Below, piece after piece: positions 15,883-25,051 of a DNA stretch of 64,000 nucleotides (position 1 is the stretch's first letter; every line of letters begins with the position of its first letter). The translations under genes and the position numbers were made by a program. This stretch comes from Pseudomonadota bacterium. GTDB taxonomy: Bacteria; Pseudomonadota; Gammaproteobacteria; Burkholderiales; Burkholderiaceae_B. The notes under the pieces were generated by a model. That model was not told where the DNA came from and made no database searches. It saw only the letters and a program-made list of their open reading frames with translations. The stretch spans positions 62,001 through 126,000 of the forward strand of contig JAEWEV010000007.1 in assembly GCA_023389155.1 (NCBI GenBank), read 5' to 3'.

Positions 15883-17043
15883 TTACTTAACGGCGGCAAC
15901 GACTTTGGTCGCGGCTTCGGCCATGGTATCGGCGCTGATGATTGGCAGCCCGGATTCTGCGAGCATTTTTTTGCCCATTTCTTCGTTGGTACCTTTCATG
16001 CGTACCACGAGAGGAACCGAAAGGTTCACGGCCTTGCAAGCCGCAATAACGCCTTCGGCGATCACATCGCAGCGCATGATGCCACCGAAAATATTCACCA
16101 GAATCGCCTTGACTTCCTTGTTCTTGAGCATGATCTTGAAGGCTTCAGTGACCTTTTCAGCAGTCGCGCCACCACCCACGTCCAGGAAGTTGGCAGGCTC
16201 ACCGCCAAACAGCTTGATCGTGTCCATGGTCGCCATGGCCAAACCGGCACCATTGACCAGACAACCGATATTGCCGTCGAGCTGAATGTATGCAAGGTCG
16301 AATTTGCTGGCCTCAATCTCTGCAGGATCTTCTTCATCAAGATCGCGGTATTCAACGATGTCGGGATGGCGGAACAGCGCATTCGAATCAAAGTTGAATT
16401 TGGCATCCAGAGCAATAATGTCGCCCGAACCGGTCAGAATCAGAGGGTTGATCTCGGCCAGTGAAGAATCAGTGTCCCAGTATGCCTGGTACAGTTTCTG
16501 GAACTCCACCGCTGCCTTGTCAACTGATGTGTCAGGTACACCAATACCACGAGCCAGTTCACGGGCTTCTTCATCGGTGAATCCTTTGGCAGGATCGACA
16601 AAGACCTTGAGAATTTTCTCAGGCGTTTTCTCGGCGACTTCCTCAACATCCATCCCCCCTTCGCTGGAGGCCATGACGCACACGCGCTGGCTATTGCGGT
16701 CAGTAACGATACCAACGTAATATTCTTTCTTGATGTCCGCGCCTTCTTCAATCAGAAGACGGTTCACTTTCTGGCCCTCAGCTCCGGTCTGGTGAGTTAC
16801 CAGTTGCATACCCAGGATTTCGGACGACAGTTGGCGAACTTCGTCAACAGACTTGGCAAGTTTCACACCACCGCCCTTGCCGCGCCCACCCGCATGAATC
16901 TGCGCCTTGACAACCCAAACCGGGCCACCGAGTTTCTCTGCGGCGGCAACCGCTTCGTCTACGGAAAATGCGGGGATGCCGCGAGGCACCGTGACGCCGA
17001 ATTTTTTCAGCAGCTCTTTGCCTTGATACTCATGGATCTTCAT
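15883..17043 (-). CDS. sucC: Succinyl-CoA synthetase beta subunit
   Basis: The nucleotide- and succinate-binding subunit of succinyl-CoA synthetase. The 386 residues are standard. The N-terminus MKIHEYQGKELLKKFGV is diagnostic, followed by the ATP-grasp region (VVKAQIHAGGRGKGGGVKLA near residue 45, EINPLILTGSGDIIALDAKF near 200) and the C-terminal domain with NIFGGIMRCDVIAEG. TAGGT lies just before the ATG. It is separated from sucD by 14 bases. Confidence 0.98.
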   Translation of the reverse strand: MKIHEYQGKELLKKFGVTVPRGIPAFSVDEAVAAAEKLGGPVWVVKAQIHAGGRGKGGGVKLAKSVDEVRQLSSEILGMQLVTHQTGAEGQKVNRLLIEEGADIKKEYYVGIVTDRNSQRVCVMASSEGGMDVEEVAEKTPEKILKVFVDPAKGFTDEEARELARGIGVPDTSVDKAAVEFQKLYQAYWDTDSSLAEINPLILTGSGDIIALDAKFNFDSNALFRHPDIVEYRDLDEEDPAEIEASKFDLAYIQLDGNIGCLVNGAGLAMATMDTIKLFGGEPANFLDVGGGATAEKVTEAFKIMLKNKEVKAILVNIFGGIMRCDVIAEGVIAACKAVNLSVPLVVRMKGTNEEMGKKMLAESGLPIISADTMAEAATKVVAAVK

Positions 17044-17129
17044 GTATTACCTATTAGCGTAGGATAAAAAAACAAATGCTCAGCAATCAGCGAGCACACG
17101 AAATGAGACTGTTGATCCCAGTGACAGCG

Positions 17130-17705
17130 TCATGACTGCCTGACCCTGCGTTTACTTCCATTCTGCTCACTGACGTACCACTCTGGGTAAAACTCCTTTA
17201 CGACAGGAGAGGTCAGTGCCAGTGCGTGGCACCCTTCCAGCTGAAAGGGTTTTCTGCCGGTTTTCTCTGCCTGCTCACGGCGCTGTGCAGACAGACTCTG
17301 CACGAAAACGGTTGGCAGCAGAACCACCAGTTCGGACATGTGGGTACAGCCGTCAACACGTCCGAAGCGCTCACGCACGGCAGCGCGGAACTGACGGAGC
17401 AGATGCAGGCCAATGAGGCCGCGATAGCCCTCTTCGATGGCAGTACAGGCTGCACCATATGGCGCCGCTTCGTACCGGGCCCGGACATCAGTGATCGCCC
17501 CATCCTGGGTAACAAGCAGAACAATCGTCATATCGTGAACCGGATCCCCTGCACGGTGTATTTCTCCCCTTTTAGTAGGGAAGTCATAGGCCTTGACGTC
17601 TACCAGATGCGCTTCCAGCTCCCAGAGACCGTCCTCCCGAAGAAAGGAATCCATGGTAATGCTGCGGGTGTGAATGGGCGTGCGAGCCGAAGAACCCAGT
17701 GACAT
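17130..17705 (-). CDS. DUF2889 domain protein
   Basis: A 191-residue protein with the DUF2889 pattern: RTPIHTRSITMDSFLREDG followed by WELEAHLVDVKAYDF, then RGEIHRAGDPVHDMTIVLLV and CTHMSELVVLLPTVFVQ, with conserved His and Cys residues that could bind a metal. Function unknown. The frame is open up to 17876, but the upstream part overlaps the metE terminator and has no family resemblance, so ATG 17705 is used; its ribosome-binding site is weak. In related Burkholderiales I recall this gene lying between recX and sucC, which it still precedes here. Confidence 0.82.
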   Translation of the reverse strand: MSLGSSARTPIHTRSITMDSFLREDGLWELEAHLVDVKAYDFPTKRGEIHRAGDPVHDMTIVLLVTQDGAITDVRARYEAAPYGAACTAIEEGYRGLIGLHLLRQFRAAVRERFGRVDGCTHMSELVVLLPTVFVQSLSAQRREQAEKTGRKPFQLEGCHALALTSPVVKEFYPEWYVSEQNGSKRRVRQS

Positions 17706-17864
17706 GTCCGAGTGATTGACGAATGAATTGATCAGTAAACCGATAAAGTATAGCGTACTCGTCTGCGGCCCTGCCGGTAAAAACCCCGCTTTTGTGAAAT
17801 TTTGCTGCAGGGCAAAAATACTGGTACCCGCTCGGATCGCGCAGAAATGCGTGACAAGAGGCCC

Positions 17865-17904
17865 AAAAAAAACCACAGGGCACTGAAAAACCGTGCACCT
17901 GTGG
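17865..17904 (-). terminator. Rho-independent terminator after metE
   Basis: Stem CCACAGGGCAC (17873-17883) with GTGCACCTGTGG (17893-17904), 11 pairs with one bulge. Read leftward it is followed by eight Ts (17872-17865). It lies 23 bases beyond the metE stop codon. Confidence 0.93.
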
Positions 17905-17926
17905 AAAAGGTTGGTAAGGGGGCGGA

Positions 17927-20221
17927 CTAGGCGGCAGCTCTCAGGGCGCTGGCAGCCTGCACCATCTCAATAAGGGCGCTGCGGGTTTCAGGCCACTGGC
18001 GTGTTTTCAGCCCACAATCGGGATTAACCCACAATTGCTTGCGATCCAGGCGGCTGGCCGCCTTTTTCATCAGCTGTATCATCCATTCCCTGTCCGGAAC
18101 GTTTGGAGAGTGGATATCGTAGACTCCCGGTCCGATATCGTTCGGGTAATTGAAGCGCTCGAATGCCTCCAGCAACTCCATGTTCGAACGTGACGTTTCG
18201 ATGGTAATCACATCGGCATCCATGGCGGCGATGGATTCGATAATGTCATTGAACTCCGAGTAGCACATATGGGTGTGGATCTGTGTGGTGTCCTCAACCC
18301 CCGATGTGCTGACCCGGAAGCAGTCTACTGCCCAGTCCAGATAGGTTTTCCAATCGGCCTTGCGCAGCGGCAAACCTTCGCGGAATGCCGGCTCGTCGAT
18401 TTGAATAACGCGGATTCCCGCCTTTTCCAGATCCAGAACTTCATCGCGTAATGCCAGCGCCAGTTGCAGGCACGTGGCCTGGCGAGACTGATCGTCACGC
18501 ACGAATGACCATTGCAAAACAGTGACCGGACCCGTCAGCATACCTTTCATGGGCTTGTCGGTCAGTGACTGGGCAAATGCCGTCCATTCTACGGTCATCG
18601 GTATCAGACGCGCGACATCGCCGTAAATAATTGGCGGTTTTACACAACGGGATCCATAGCTCTGTACCCAGCCATTCTGGGTAAATGCAAAGCCAGCCAG
18701 GAGCTCGCCAAAATATTCGACCATATCATTGCGTTCGGGTTCACCATGCACCAGCACGTCCAGACCCGCTTCTTCCTGGAATTTGACCACTTCGCGAATT
18801 TCTTCGCGGATCGCTTCCTCGTATTTGGTGTCGGATATGGCACCGGCTTTCCAGTCGCGACGCAGCTTGCGGATCTCGGGAGTTTGGGGGAAGGAACCGA
18901 TGGTTGTTGTCGGAAAATCGGGCAGACCCAGGGCCTCGCGCTGCTTGACGATCCTCTCGGAAAACGGCGTGCGATCGCGGGAAATGGAAGTGGCCTCGTC
19001 TACACGTGCGGTCACGGCGGGATTGTGGATGCGACGGGACACCTTGCGTTCAGCCAGCGCTGCCCGCTGCTGTTCAAGCGCAGCCTTGTCTTCGTCTGTG
19101 GCAGAACCGTTGAGGATAGACGCCAGCAGTCTGAGCTCATCAAGCTTCTGCACGGCAAAAGATAGCCAGCTTTTGATTTCTTCATCCAGCTGCGTTTCCT
19201 CGGACAAGTCTACCGGAACATGCAGCAATGATGAAGCGGGTGCAACCCACAGGCGCTCACCAAGCAGCTCAACGGCTTTCTGAAGTAGTGCAGCGGTCTG
19301 ATCCAGATCGGTGCGCCAGACATCACGTCCACTAATCACACCGGCGGACAGCACCCGGTCTGCAGGCCAGGATTCGAGTACGCGGGCCAGCTGATTCCTG
19401 CCGCGGACAAGATCAAAATGCACGCCAGCCACCGGCAAATCGGTTAGCAGTTCCGTATTGTCGGCAACATCACCAAAATAACTTGCCAGGAGAATTTTTA
19501 CCGGCGCCGCAGCCAGTTCAGCATAAACCTGCCTGTAAGCCTGCTGCCAGGCTGGTGGCAGATCCAGTACAAGCGCGGCTTCGTCAATCTGAACCCACTG
19601 TACGCCCTGCTGTGCAAAGCGGGACAATACTTCCGTGTAGATCTCAAGCAGTTTCGGAACCAATGCCAGTTTCGCTTCGTCATCAGCGCTCGAAAAAGAC
19701 GGACCCTTACTCAGCCACAGATACGTCAGAATACCCGGAATAACGGGCTTGACTGAATAGCCCAGAGACTGCGCTTCTTCAATCTGATCAAATAGACTGG
19801 TGCGGGCCAGGTAAAATGTCTGATCGGCTTCCAATTCCGGTACGATATAGTGATAGTTGGTGTCAAACCATTTGGTCATTTCGCACGCCGCAGCAGGTTC
19901 GCCAGTTGGCGCACGGCCGCGGGCCATCCTGAAAAGCGTGTCCAGATCGACAGGCTGCCCTTGTGGATGCTTGAATCGGGCGGGGATAGCTCCCAGGGTA
20001 GTGGTCCATTCAAGAATATGATCGTACCAGGCAAAATCGCCAACGGTGACGAAAGCGTTACCCGCCGTCTTCTGAATTGCCCAGTGCTGTTCACGCAAGG
20101 TTTTAGACGAATTGTGCAATTGTGCTTCGTTAGACTGGCCGGCCCAATATGCCTCGAGCGCCTTCTTCAGTTCACGCTTAACGCCAATACGGGGAAAGCC
20201 AAGATTATGTGTTAATGCCAT
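17927..20221 (-). CDS. metE: Cobalamin-independent methionine synthase
   Basis: Transfers the methyl group of methyltetrahydrofolate-polyglutamate to homocysteine without B12. The 764 residues are typical. Both halves of the duplicated barrel are present; the C-terminal catalytic half holds TTTIGSFPQTPEIR, DVLVHGEPERNDMVEYF, KGMLTGPVTVLQWSFVRDD, QIDEPAFREGLP, the zinc ligand motif HTHMCYSEF near residue 645 and NPDCGLKTR near residue 735. It is transcribed away from metR, its expected activator. No cobalamin riboswitch was seen upstream. Confidence 0.98.
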   Translation of the reverse strand: MALTHNLGFPRIGVKRELKKALEAYWAGQSNEAQLHNSSKTLREQHWAIQKTAGNAFVTVGDFAWYDHILEWTTTLGAIPARFKHPQGQPVDLDTLFRMARGRAPTGEPAAACEMTKWFDTNYHYIVPELEADQTFYLARTSLFDQIEEAQSLGYSVKPVIPGILTYLWLSKGPSFSSADDEAKLALVPKLLEIYTEVLSRFAQQGVQWVQIDEAALVLDLPPAWQQAYRQVYAELAAAPVKILLASYFGDVADNTELLTDLPVAGVHFDLVRGRNQLARVLESWPADRVLSAGVISGRDVWRTDLDQTAALLQKAVELLGERLWVAPASSLLHVPVDLSEETQLDEEIKSWLSFAVQKLDELRLLASILNGSATDEDKAALEQQRAALAERKVSRRIHNPAVTARVDEATSISRDRTPFSERIVKQREALGLPDFPTTTIGSFPQTPEIRKLRRDWKAGAISDTKYEEAIREEIREVVKFQEEAGLDVLVHGEPERNDMVEYFGELLAGFAFTQNGWVQSYGSRCVKPPIIYGDVARLIPMTVEWTAFAQSLTDKPMKGMLTGPVTVLQWSFVRDDQSRQATCLQLALALRDEVLDLEKAGIRVIQIDEPAFREGLPLRKADWKTYLDWAVDCFRVSTSGVEDTTQIHTHMCYSEFNDIIESIAAMDADVITIETSRSNMELLEAFERFNYPNDIGPGVYDIHSPNVPDREWMIQLMKKAASRLDRKQLWVNPDCGLKTRQWPETRSALIEMVQAASALRAAA

Positions 20222-20517
20222 AGGAATCTCTGATATTTGTTAATCACCCACGCGTCGGAACCGAGAATCGTGTTGCCGCGCCGGTCATGGGTGCAGTGAA
20301 TGTGAACAGATTGTGCCTGCTCAATGGCATGGGCGTGCTTCAAATTCATCGCGTTAATATTAGATTTATTCATACAGTTGGGTATCCCTATGATTTTGCT
20401 AATTATTTTGTTGAGCAATAAGGTTATGAGCATGTGATCCATAGTCAAATGGAACGCGCTTGCACTTTCTTGGTAAGATTGCATGAATGAATATTTCTCA
20501 CGCTGGTAAAAATTAAC
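20222..20517. promoter_or_regulatory. metE-metR divergent control region
   Basis: This region of 296 bases separates metE from metR. MetR-type regulators in enterobacteria bind TGAA-N5-TTCA-like sites between these divergent genes. The nearest partial match is TGAATATTTCTCA at 20488-20500, just upstream of metR, with one half intact and the other degraded. A His-rich open frame across this region runs into metE in another frame and is not taken as a gene. Confidence 0.45.
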
Positions 20518-21435
20518 ATGATCGAAGTTAAACATCTTGAAACACTGGTCGCCATCCGTCAGGCTGGCAACCTGCAGGATGCGGCCGAGCGACTCTCCGT
20601 CACCCAGTCGGCGTTGTCACACCAGATTCGCGAACTGGAAAACCGACTAAACCTGAACCTGCTGAACCGCCGTACCCGCCCTGCCCGTTTTACCACCGCC
20701 GCCTTACGTTTACTGGCACTGGCGGACGACGTATTGCCGCGCATACGCAGCGCAGAGCGTGAAATGCAAAAACTCGCCTCCGGGAGTACCGGGCGACTTT
20801 ACCTGGCCATCGAATGTCATTCCTGTTTCCAGTGGCTGATGCCCACTCTGGATGCGTTTCGTCTGCAGTGGCAGGACATTTCGCTGGATCTGTCAGCAGC
20901 GTTTTCTTTTGCTCCCATTCCGGCCTTGATGCGCGGGGACCTGGATCTGGTCATTACTTCCGATCCTGTTGCCGACGAGTCCGTGGAGTATGTCCCTTTA
21001 TTCAAGTATGAGTTGGTCCTGGCTGTCGCTTCTGATAACCCGCTGGCACGCAAGCGCTTTATCAAGCCTTCTGATATGGCAAATCAGGTGTTGATCACGT
21101 ATCCCGTAGACGAACAGCGGCTGGATATTTTCACCGCATTTCTCGACCCCGCGGGCGTTGAGCCGGCCTCGATTCGCAAGTCAGAACTGACTCCCATGAT
21201 CATCCAGCTGGTAAACAGCAATCGTGGCGTTGCCGCACTGCCCAATTGGGCGCTGACAGAATATCAGGCGCAGGATTGGCTCAAGATCGTACATCTTGGC
21301 GAAGCCCCCGGGATCTGGCGCACGTTATATGCAGCAATCCGCGCGGAAGACATGCAAACGCCCTACGTCCAGGCGTTTATCGATCTTGCGAAGGAAGTCT
21401 CTTTCAAGCATCTGGCCGGAATCCGCATGGCCTGA
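20518..21435 (+). CDS. metR: LysR-family transcriptional regulator of methionine synthesis (MetR)
   Basis: A 305-residue LysR-type regulator: winged helix-turn-helix at residues 1-62 (MIEVKHLETLVAIRQAGNL, AERLSVTQSALSHQIRELE) and a co-inducer domain after residue 90. In this family the co-inducer is homocysteine. Position divergent from metE, and motifs such as LYLAIECHSCFQWLMPTLDAF and VPLFKYELVLAVASDNPLA, fit MetR. It probably activates metE and represses itself. Confidence 0.93.
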   Translation: MIEVKHLETLVAIRQAGNLQDAAERLSVTQSALSHQIRELENRLNLNLLNRRTRPARFTTAALRLLALADDVLPRIRSAEREMQKLASGSTGRLYLAIECHSCFQWLMPTLDAFRLQWQDISLDLSAAFSFAPIPALMRGDLDLVITSDPVADESVEYVPLFKYELVLAVASDNPLARKRFIKPSDMANQVLITYPVDEQRLDIFTAFLDPAGVEPASIRKSELTPMIIQLVNSNRGVAALPNWALTEYQAQDWLKIVHLGEAPGIWRTLYAAIRAEDMQTPYVQAFIDLAKEVSFKHLAGIRMA

Positions 21436-21625
21436 GTAACGTGACCAGAGTTGTAAAATTTGTAAATTTTTACACTGCTCATTTTTGGCTTGCAAAGCGA
21501 AGTGCCATAGATATATATTCCCTTTAGGGAAAAAATATTGCTATGCGCAAGAACATCAATTTTTTCTATGTTGTAGCGTATTGCGGTTGTTTCTGTGAAA
21601 CTCTGAAAAAGATAGGAGCAGGGAA

Positions 21626-22759
21626 ATGGCAGTGGGGAGTCAACATTCAGCATCCTTGGATCACCTGGGAAAACTTGCTGCAATGGCAGGGGTAACGATT
21701 AACGGCGACGCACCCTGGGATCTTCGTATTATTGATAACAAAGCAGCAGACCGGATTCTTGCTCAGGGAAGCCTGGGCCTTGGCGAGAGCTATATGGACG
21801 GCCAATGGGAATGCGACCAGATTGATGAGATGATCAACCGGCTGTTACGGCATCGAATTGACGAAAAAGTAAAAACAGCGGCTACCTTACTGCATGTACT
21901 GCGAGCAAAATTCGTAAATAACCAGACCCGCTCCAAAGCCTGGGAAGTTGGACAAAAACATTATGACCTGGGCAACGAGTTTTTCCGCGACATGCTGGAT
22001 GCGCGCATGACCTACACCTGCGGCTACTGGGACCAGGCAACAACGCTGGATGAAGCACAGGAAGCCAAGCTGGACCTTGTATGCCAGAAACTGGGACTGA
22101 AGCCGGGGATGACTATTCTTGATATCGGCTGTGGCTGGGGCAGCTTCATGCGTTTTGCCGCCGAGCGTTACGGCGTAGAATGCACCGGCATTACGATCTC
22201 CAAAGAGCAGGCGGAATTCGGGCAGAAAATGTGTGAAGGACTACCCGTGAAATTTGTCCTGCAGGATTATCGGGACCTTCATGGACAATATGATCGTATC
22301 GTCAGTCTTGGAATGTTCGAACATGTGGGCCGAAAAAACTACCGTACGTATTTTGAAGCGGCTCGCAAAAATCTGAAAGATGACGGCTTATTCCTGATGC
22401 ACACTATTGGCGGCGTCATTCGCGATCACGATCCCGATCCATGGATACACAAATATATTTTCCCAAATGGAGAAATTCCTGTTATCGGCCAGGTTGCCGA
22501 TCATACAGAAGGACTGTTTCTGATCGAAGACTTGCACAATTTTGGCGCTGATTACGACAGAACACTCATGGCCTGGCATGCCAATTTTGAAAAGCACTGG
22601 GAGAAGCACGCGCCTCAGTATTCCGAGAGGTTCTACCGCATGTGGCGATACTACCTGCTAATTTGCGCGGGATCATTCCGAGCCCGTGCAAATCAGTTAT
22701 GGCAGTTTGTTCTTTCCCCTAATGGGGTGGAGGGTGGCTATCGCCGACCCAAGCTTTAA
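21626..22759 (+). CDS. cfa: Cyclopropane-fatty-acyl-phospholipid synthase
   Basis: A SAM-dependent methyltransferase that adds a methylene bridge to cis double bonds of membrane phospholipid acyl chains, usually in stationary phase or acid stress. The 377 residues match the family. Visible are GSLGLGESYMDGQWECD near residue 48, KHYDLGNEFFRDMLD and MTYTCGYWD near 110-130, the SAM site LDIGCGWGSFMRFAAERYGV near residue 165, and HEIGG-like HTIGG with KYIFPNGEIP near residue 270. AGGAGCAGGGAA before the ATG is a strong ribosome-binding site. The 190-base AT-rich region upstream probably holds its own promoter. Confidence 0.95.
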   Translation: MAVGSQHSASLDHLGKLAAMAGVTINGDAPWDLRIIDNKAADRILAQGSLGLGESYMDGQWECDQIDEMINRLLRHRIDEKVKTAATLLHVLRAKFVNNQTRSKAWEVGQKHYDLGNEFFRDMLDARMTYTCGYWDQATTLDEAQEAKLDLVCQKLGLKPGMTILDIGCGWGSFMRFAAERYGVECTGITISKEQAEFGQKMCEGLPVKFVLQDYRDLHGQYDRIVSLGMFEHVGRKNYRTYFEAARKNLKDDGLFLMHTIGGVIRDHDPDPWIHKYIFPNGEIPVIGQVADHTEGLFLIEDLHNFGADYDRTLMAWHANFEKHWEKHAPQYSERFYRMWRYYLLICAGSFRARANQLWQFVLSPNGVEGGYRRPKL

Positions 22760-22947
22760 GACTTTATCCTGAACACCAGAGAGTGACCCCACAACAGGCG
22801 GGGTGCCGCTATTTCGAATGCGTACGCAAGCGCAAAGCGACAGGAAGGTAGCGACAGGGAGGTAGCGACAAATGGAATCGACAACGACACGCAATAAAGG
22901 TTGCGGTCTGAGGAGATTATCGTCTGAGATAATCGAAAGAGCAGGAC

Positions 22948-23427
22948 TTAATCGCCTTCCGGCGAACGAACAATTTTCCTTACAACGTCGGCAGAAAACC
23001 CACGGCTAAGCAGGAATCGCGCCTGTTTAGCATATTCTTGAGGCGTCGTGTAAACCTGCCCTTTGAATTTCTTTTCCCAGACAGCCCTGGCGCGCGCCAG
23101 TTCCGAGTCCTGCAGGCTGCTAATCGCAGCACTCACTTCATCTTCTGGTAACTGGTGCTGGCGCAGCTTTGCCGCGATTCGAGCCGCGCCCCACTTGGGG
23201 GCACTAACATTGGTTGTGGCCTGTAGAAAACGACTGTCGGACTGCCAGTTCTCTTTCTTCAGTCGCCTCATAACGTTGTCCAGATCTTCTGGTGTCTCTG
23301 CATGAGGCGCCAGCTTTTTCCGGAGCTCGTATTCTGAATATTCGCGCCTTGAAAGATAGGCTATGCCACGAGCCAGGAGGCTGCGGCCCTGGCCGCGCCT
23401 GCCCTGCCCCTGGGAGAAATCACTCAT
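22948..23427 (-). CDS. recX: Regulatory protein RecX
   Basis: RecX caps RecA filaments and limits recombinase activity. About 159 residues: a basic Gly/Arg-rich N-terminus, then the three-helix repeats with ARGIAYLSRREYSEYELRKKL, NWQSDSRFLQATTNVSAPKWGAARIAAKLRQ and YAKQARFLLSRGFSADVVRKIV. The start at 23427 overlaps the recA stop by eight bases, as is usual for recA-recX pairs. The open frame upstream of it lies inside recA and is rejected. Confidence 0.93.
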   Translation of the reverse strand: MSDFSQGQGRRGQGRSLLARGIAYLSRREYSEYELRKKLAPHAETPEDLDNVMRRLKKENWQSDSRFLQATTNVSAPKWGAARIAAKLRQHQLPEDEVSAAISSLQDSELARARAVWEKKFKGQVYTTPQEYAKQARFLLSRGFSADVVRKIVRSPEGD

Positions 23428-24499
23428 CGGCTTCCGCAGCCTGGGCAACATCTTCAGGATCAGCCTTGAACTCCTGTGCCCGGGCAATGATACCCATGTT
23501 TTCACGAACCCGGTTTTCAATATCCACGGCCATTTCGCGATGCTCTTTCAGGTATTCGCGGACATTGTCCTTGCCCTGCCCAATACGGGTACCACTATAA
23601 CTGAACCAGGCCCCTGCCTTGTCGACGATACCGGCCTGGACGCCCAGATCAATGATCTCGCCCTCGCGTGAGATACCGCTGCCGTACATGATGTCGAATT
23701 CGGCCTGTTTGAACGGCGGCGAGACCTTGTTCTTGACGACCTTGACCCGGGTTTCATTACCAATGACTTCGTCACCTTTCTTGATGGAACCGGTGCGACG
23801 AATATCCAGGCGCACAGAGGCATAGAATTTGAGTGCATTTCCACCAGTCGTGGTTTCCGGGCTGCCAAACATGACGCCGATTTTCATGCGAATCTGGTTG
23901 ATGAAAATGACCATGCAATTGGTGCGTTTGATGGATGCGGTGAGTTTACGCAATGCCTGGCTCATGAGTCGTGCCTGCAGGCCGGGCAGACTGTCACCCA
24001 TGTCGCCTTCGATCTCTGCCCGCGGTACCAGCGCAGCAACAGAGTCGATAACGATCAGATCTACCGAACCGGAGCGCACCAGGGCGTCGGTGATTTCCAG
24101 CGCCTGCTCGCCCGTGTCTGGCTGGGAGATCAGCAAATCGGCAAGATTGACGCCCAGCTTTGAGGCATACTGTACGTCGAGCGCGTGCTCGGCGTCAATA
24201 AACGCGCAGGTACCACCGATTTTCTGCATTTCTGCAATAACCTGAAGCGTAAGCGTGGTTTTACCTGACGATTCAGGACCGTAAATTTCAATAACACGAC
24301 CACGCGGCAAACCACCTACACCCAGGGCGATGTCGAGTCCCAGCGAACCCGTGGACACAACCTGAATGTCGTGTTCCACTTCGTTATCGCCGTAACGCAT
24401 AACGGAGCCTTTGCCGAACTGTTTTTCAATTTGAGAGAGTGCTGCGCTGAGTGCCTTGGCGCGCTCGGCGCTCGCGGCTTTGGATTGCTTGTCGTCCAT
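23420..24499 (-). CDS. recA: Recombinase RecA
   Basis: Forms ATP-dependent filaments on single-stranded DNA for strand exchange and triggers LexA self-cleavage. The 359 residues match the family. Walker A GPESSGKT is at 74-81, the L1/L2 region includes GDSLPGLQARLMSQALRKLT and IFINQIRMKIGVMFGSPETTTGGNALKFYAS, and the acidic C-terminus ends DPEDVAQAAEADE. The start at 24499 (MDDKQSKAASAERAKAL) has AAGGA six bases upstream; the longer in-frame extension is leader RNA. Transcription probably starts near 24802 from an SOS promoter. Confidence 0.98.
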   Translation of the reverse strand: MDDKQSKAASAERAKALSAALSQIEKQFGKGSVMRYGDNEVEHDIQVVSTGSLGLDIALGVGGLPRGRVIEIYGPESSGKTTLTLQVIAEMQKIGGTCAFIDAEHALDVQYASKLGVNLADLLISQPDTGEQALEITDALVRSGSVDLIVIDSVAALVPRAEIEGDMGDSLPGLQARLMSQALRKLTASIKRTNCMVIFINQIRMKIGVMFGSPETTTGGNALKFYASVRLDIRRTGSIKKGDEVIGNETRVKVVKNKVSPPFKQAEFDIMYGSGISREGEIIDLGVQAGIVDKAGAWFSYSGTRIGQGKDNVREYLKEHREMAVDIENRVRENMGIIARAQEFKADPEDVAQAAEADE

Positions 24500-24808
24500 G
24501 GAGGGTCCTTGTGACTGAATAGAAAAACCTGATATCGCAATATATCGTTTAAATGCGGCTGACCAAAGGCGGAAATACCGAAAGTGCAGCATTTTTAACA
24601 TAGCCTTGGCATGCATATGGCCCAGGCAAGCTACCCTTACGAAGATTTCCTGCAATTTAAAAAACATGATCAGGTTGCAGCCGAGTGCACTACGAAATCG
24701 CACCATGCACGATTGCAAGCAGCCGCAACCTGTTCTTCATATTAATTGCGTGACTTTGTCTTCCTCAGATATTGTACATATCATGATGATCAGGCATTAT
24801 CGCATTCA

Positions 24809-24840
24809 ATTATACTGTATATTTACCCAGTAGTCTCTTT
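24809..24840 (-). promoter_or_regulatory. recA promoter with LexA (SOS) box
   Basis: Read leftward, CTGGGTAAATATACAG (24830-24815) matches the LexA consensus CTGT-N8-ACAG at seven of eight fixed positions. It runs straight into a perfect -10 hexamer TATAAT (24814-24809). The arrangement ATACAGTATAATTG is the same as in the E. coli recA promoter as I remember it. The -35 region (around AGACT) is weak, as expected for a regulated promoter. It implies a recA leader of about 300 bases. Confidence 0.75.
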
Positions 24841-24904
24841 TTTTAACAGATTTATCTGTCACTGTGTGTTCTTTGCCAATTCGATTCAGGTCATTGTCAG
24901 AGCT

Positions 24905-25051
24905 TAGGCTTTATAGTCGCTAACGATGGTGACGAAACGGCAAGTTTCAATCCCCTTTTGTTGTTTCGCCAGTATCAGTCAGTGCTATACCCCGTAAGTT
25001 TTTTATAGCACTGAAACCCGTATTAACCTGCCTTCGTGGCAGGTTTTTTTT
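24905..25051 (+). ncRNA. Candidate rightward structured RNA with terminator, upstream of rdgC
   Basis: Three hairpins in a row, read rightward. The first is CGAAAC/GTTTCG near 24933-24968. The second is a perfect 10-bp stem, CAGTGCTATA (24980-24989) with TATAGCACTG (25004-25013). The third is a textbook terminator, AACCTGCC (25025-25032) with GGCAGGTT (25038-25045), running into eight Ts. No reading frame with coding character covers it. It lies between the recA promoter (transcribed away) and rdgC, 272 bases downstream. It is either a small RNA or an attenuator in an rdgC leader. The promoter is unclear (TATAGT at 24912-24917 without a good -35). Confidence 0.5.

Noticed and set aside
17706..17876. 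N-terminal extension of the DUF2889 protein
   Set aside because: It overlaps the metE terminator and lacks resemblance to the family, whose conserved part begins after 17705.
20222..20517. Possible cobalamin riboswitch before metE
   Set aside because: No B12-box-like GCCACTG or the expected core was seen on the metE strand; MetR is the more natural control.
20212..20535. His-rich 107-codon frame over the metE promoter
   Set aside because: It runs into metE in another phase, overlaps the metR start region and shows no family resemblance or convincing ribosome-binding site.
24500..24718. N-terminal extension of RecA by 73 codons
   Set aside because: The conserved RecA start at 24499 has a good ribosome-binding site; upstream is the untranslated leader.
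24944..24955. GTTTCAATCCCC resembling part of a CRISPR repeat
   Set aside because: A single occurrence with no repeated units or spacers; it lies within the hairpin RNA candidate.
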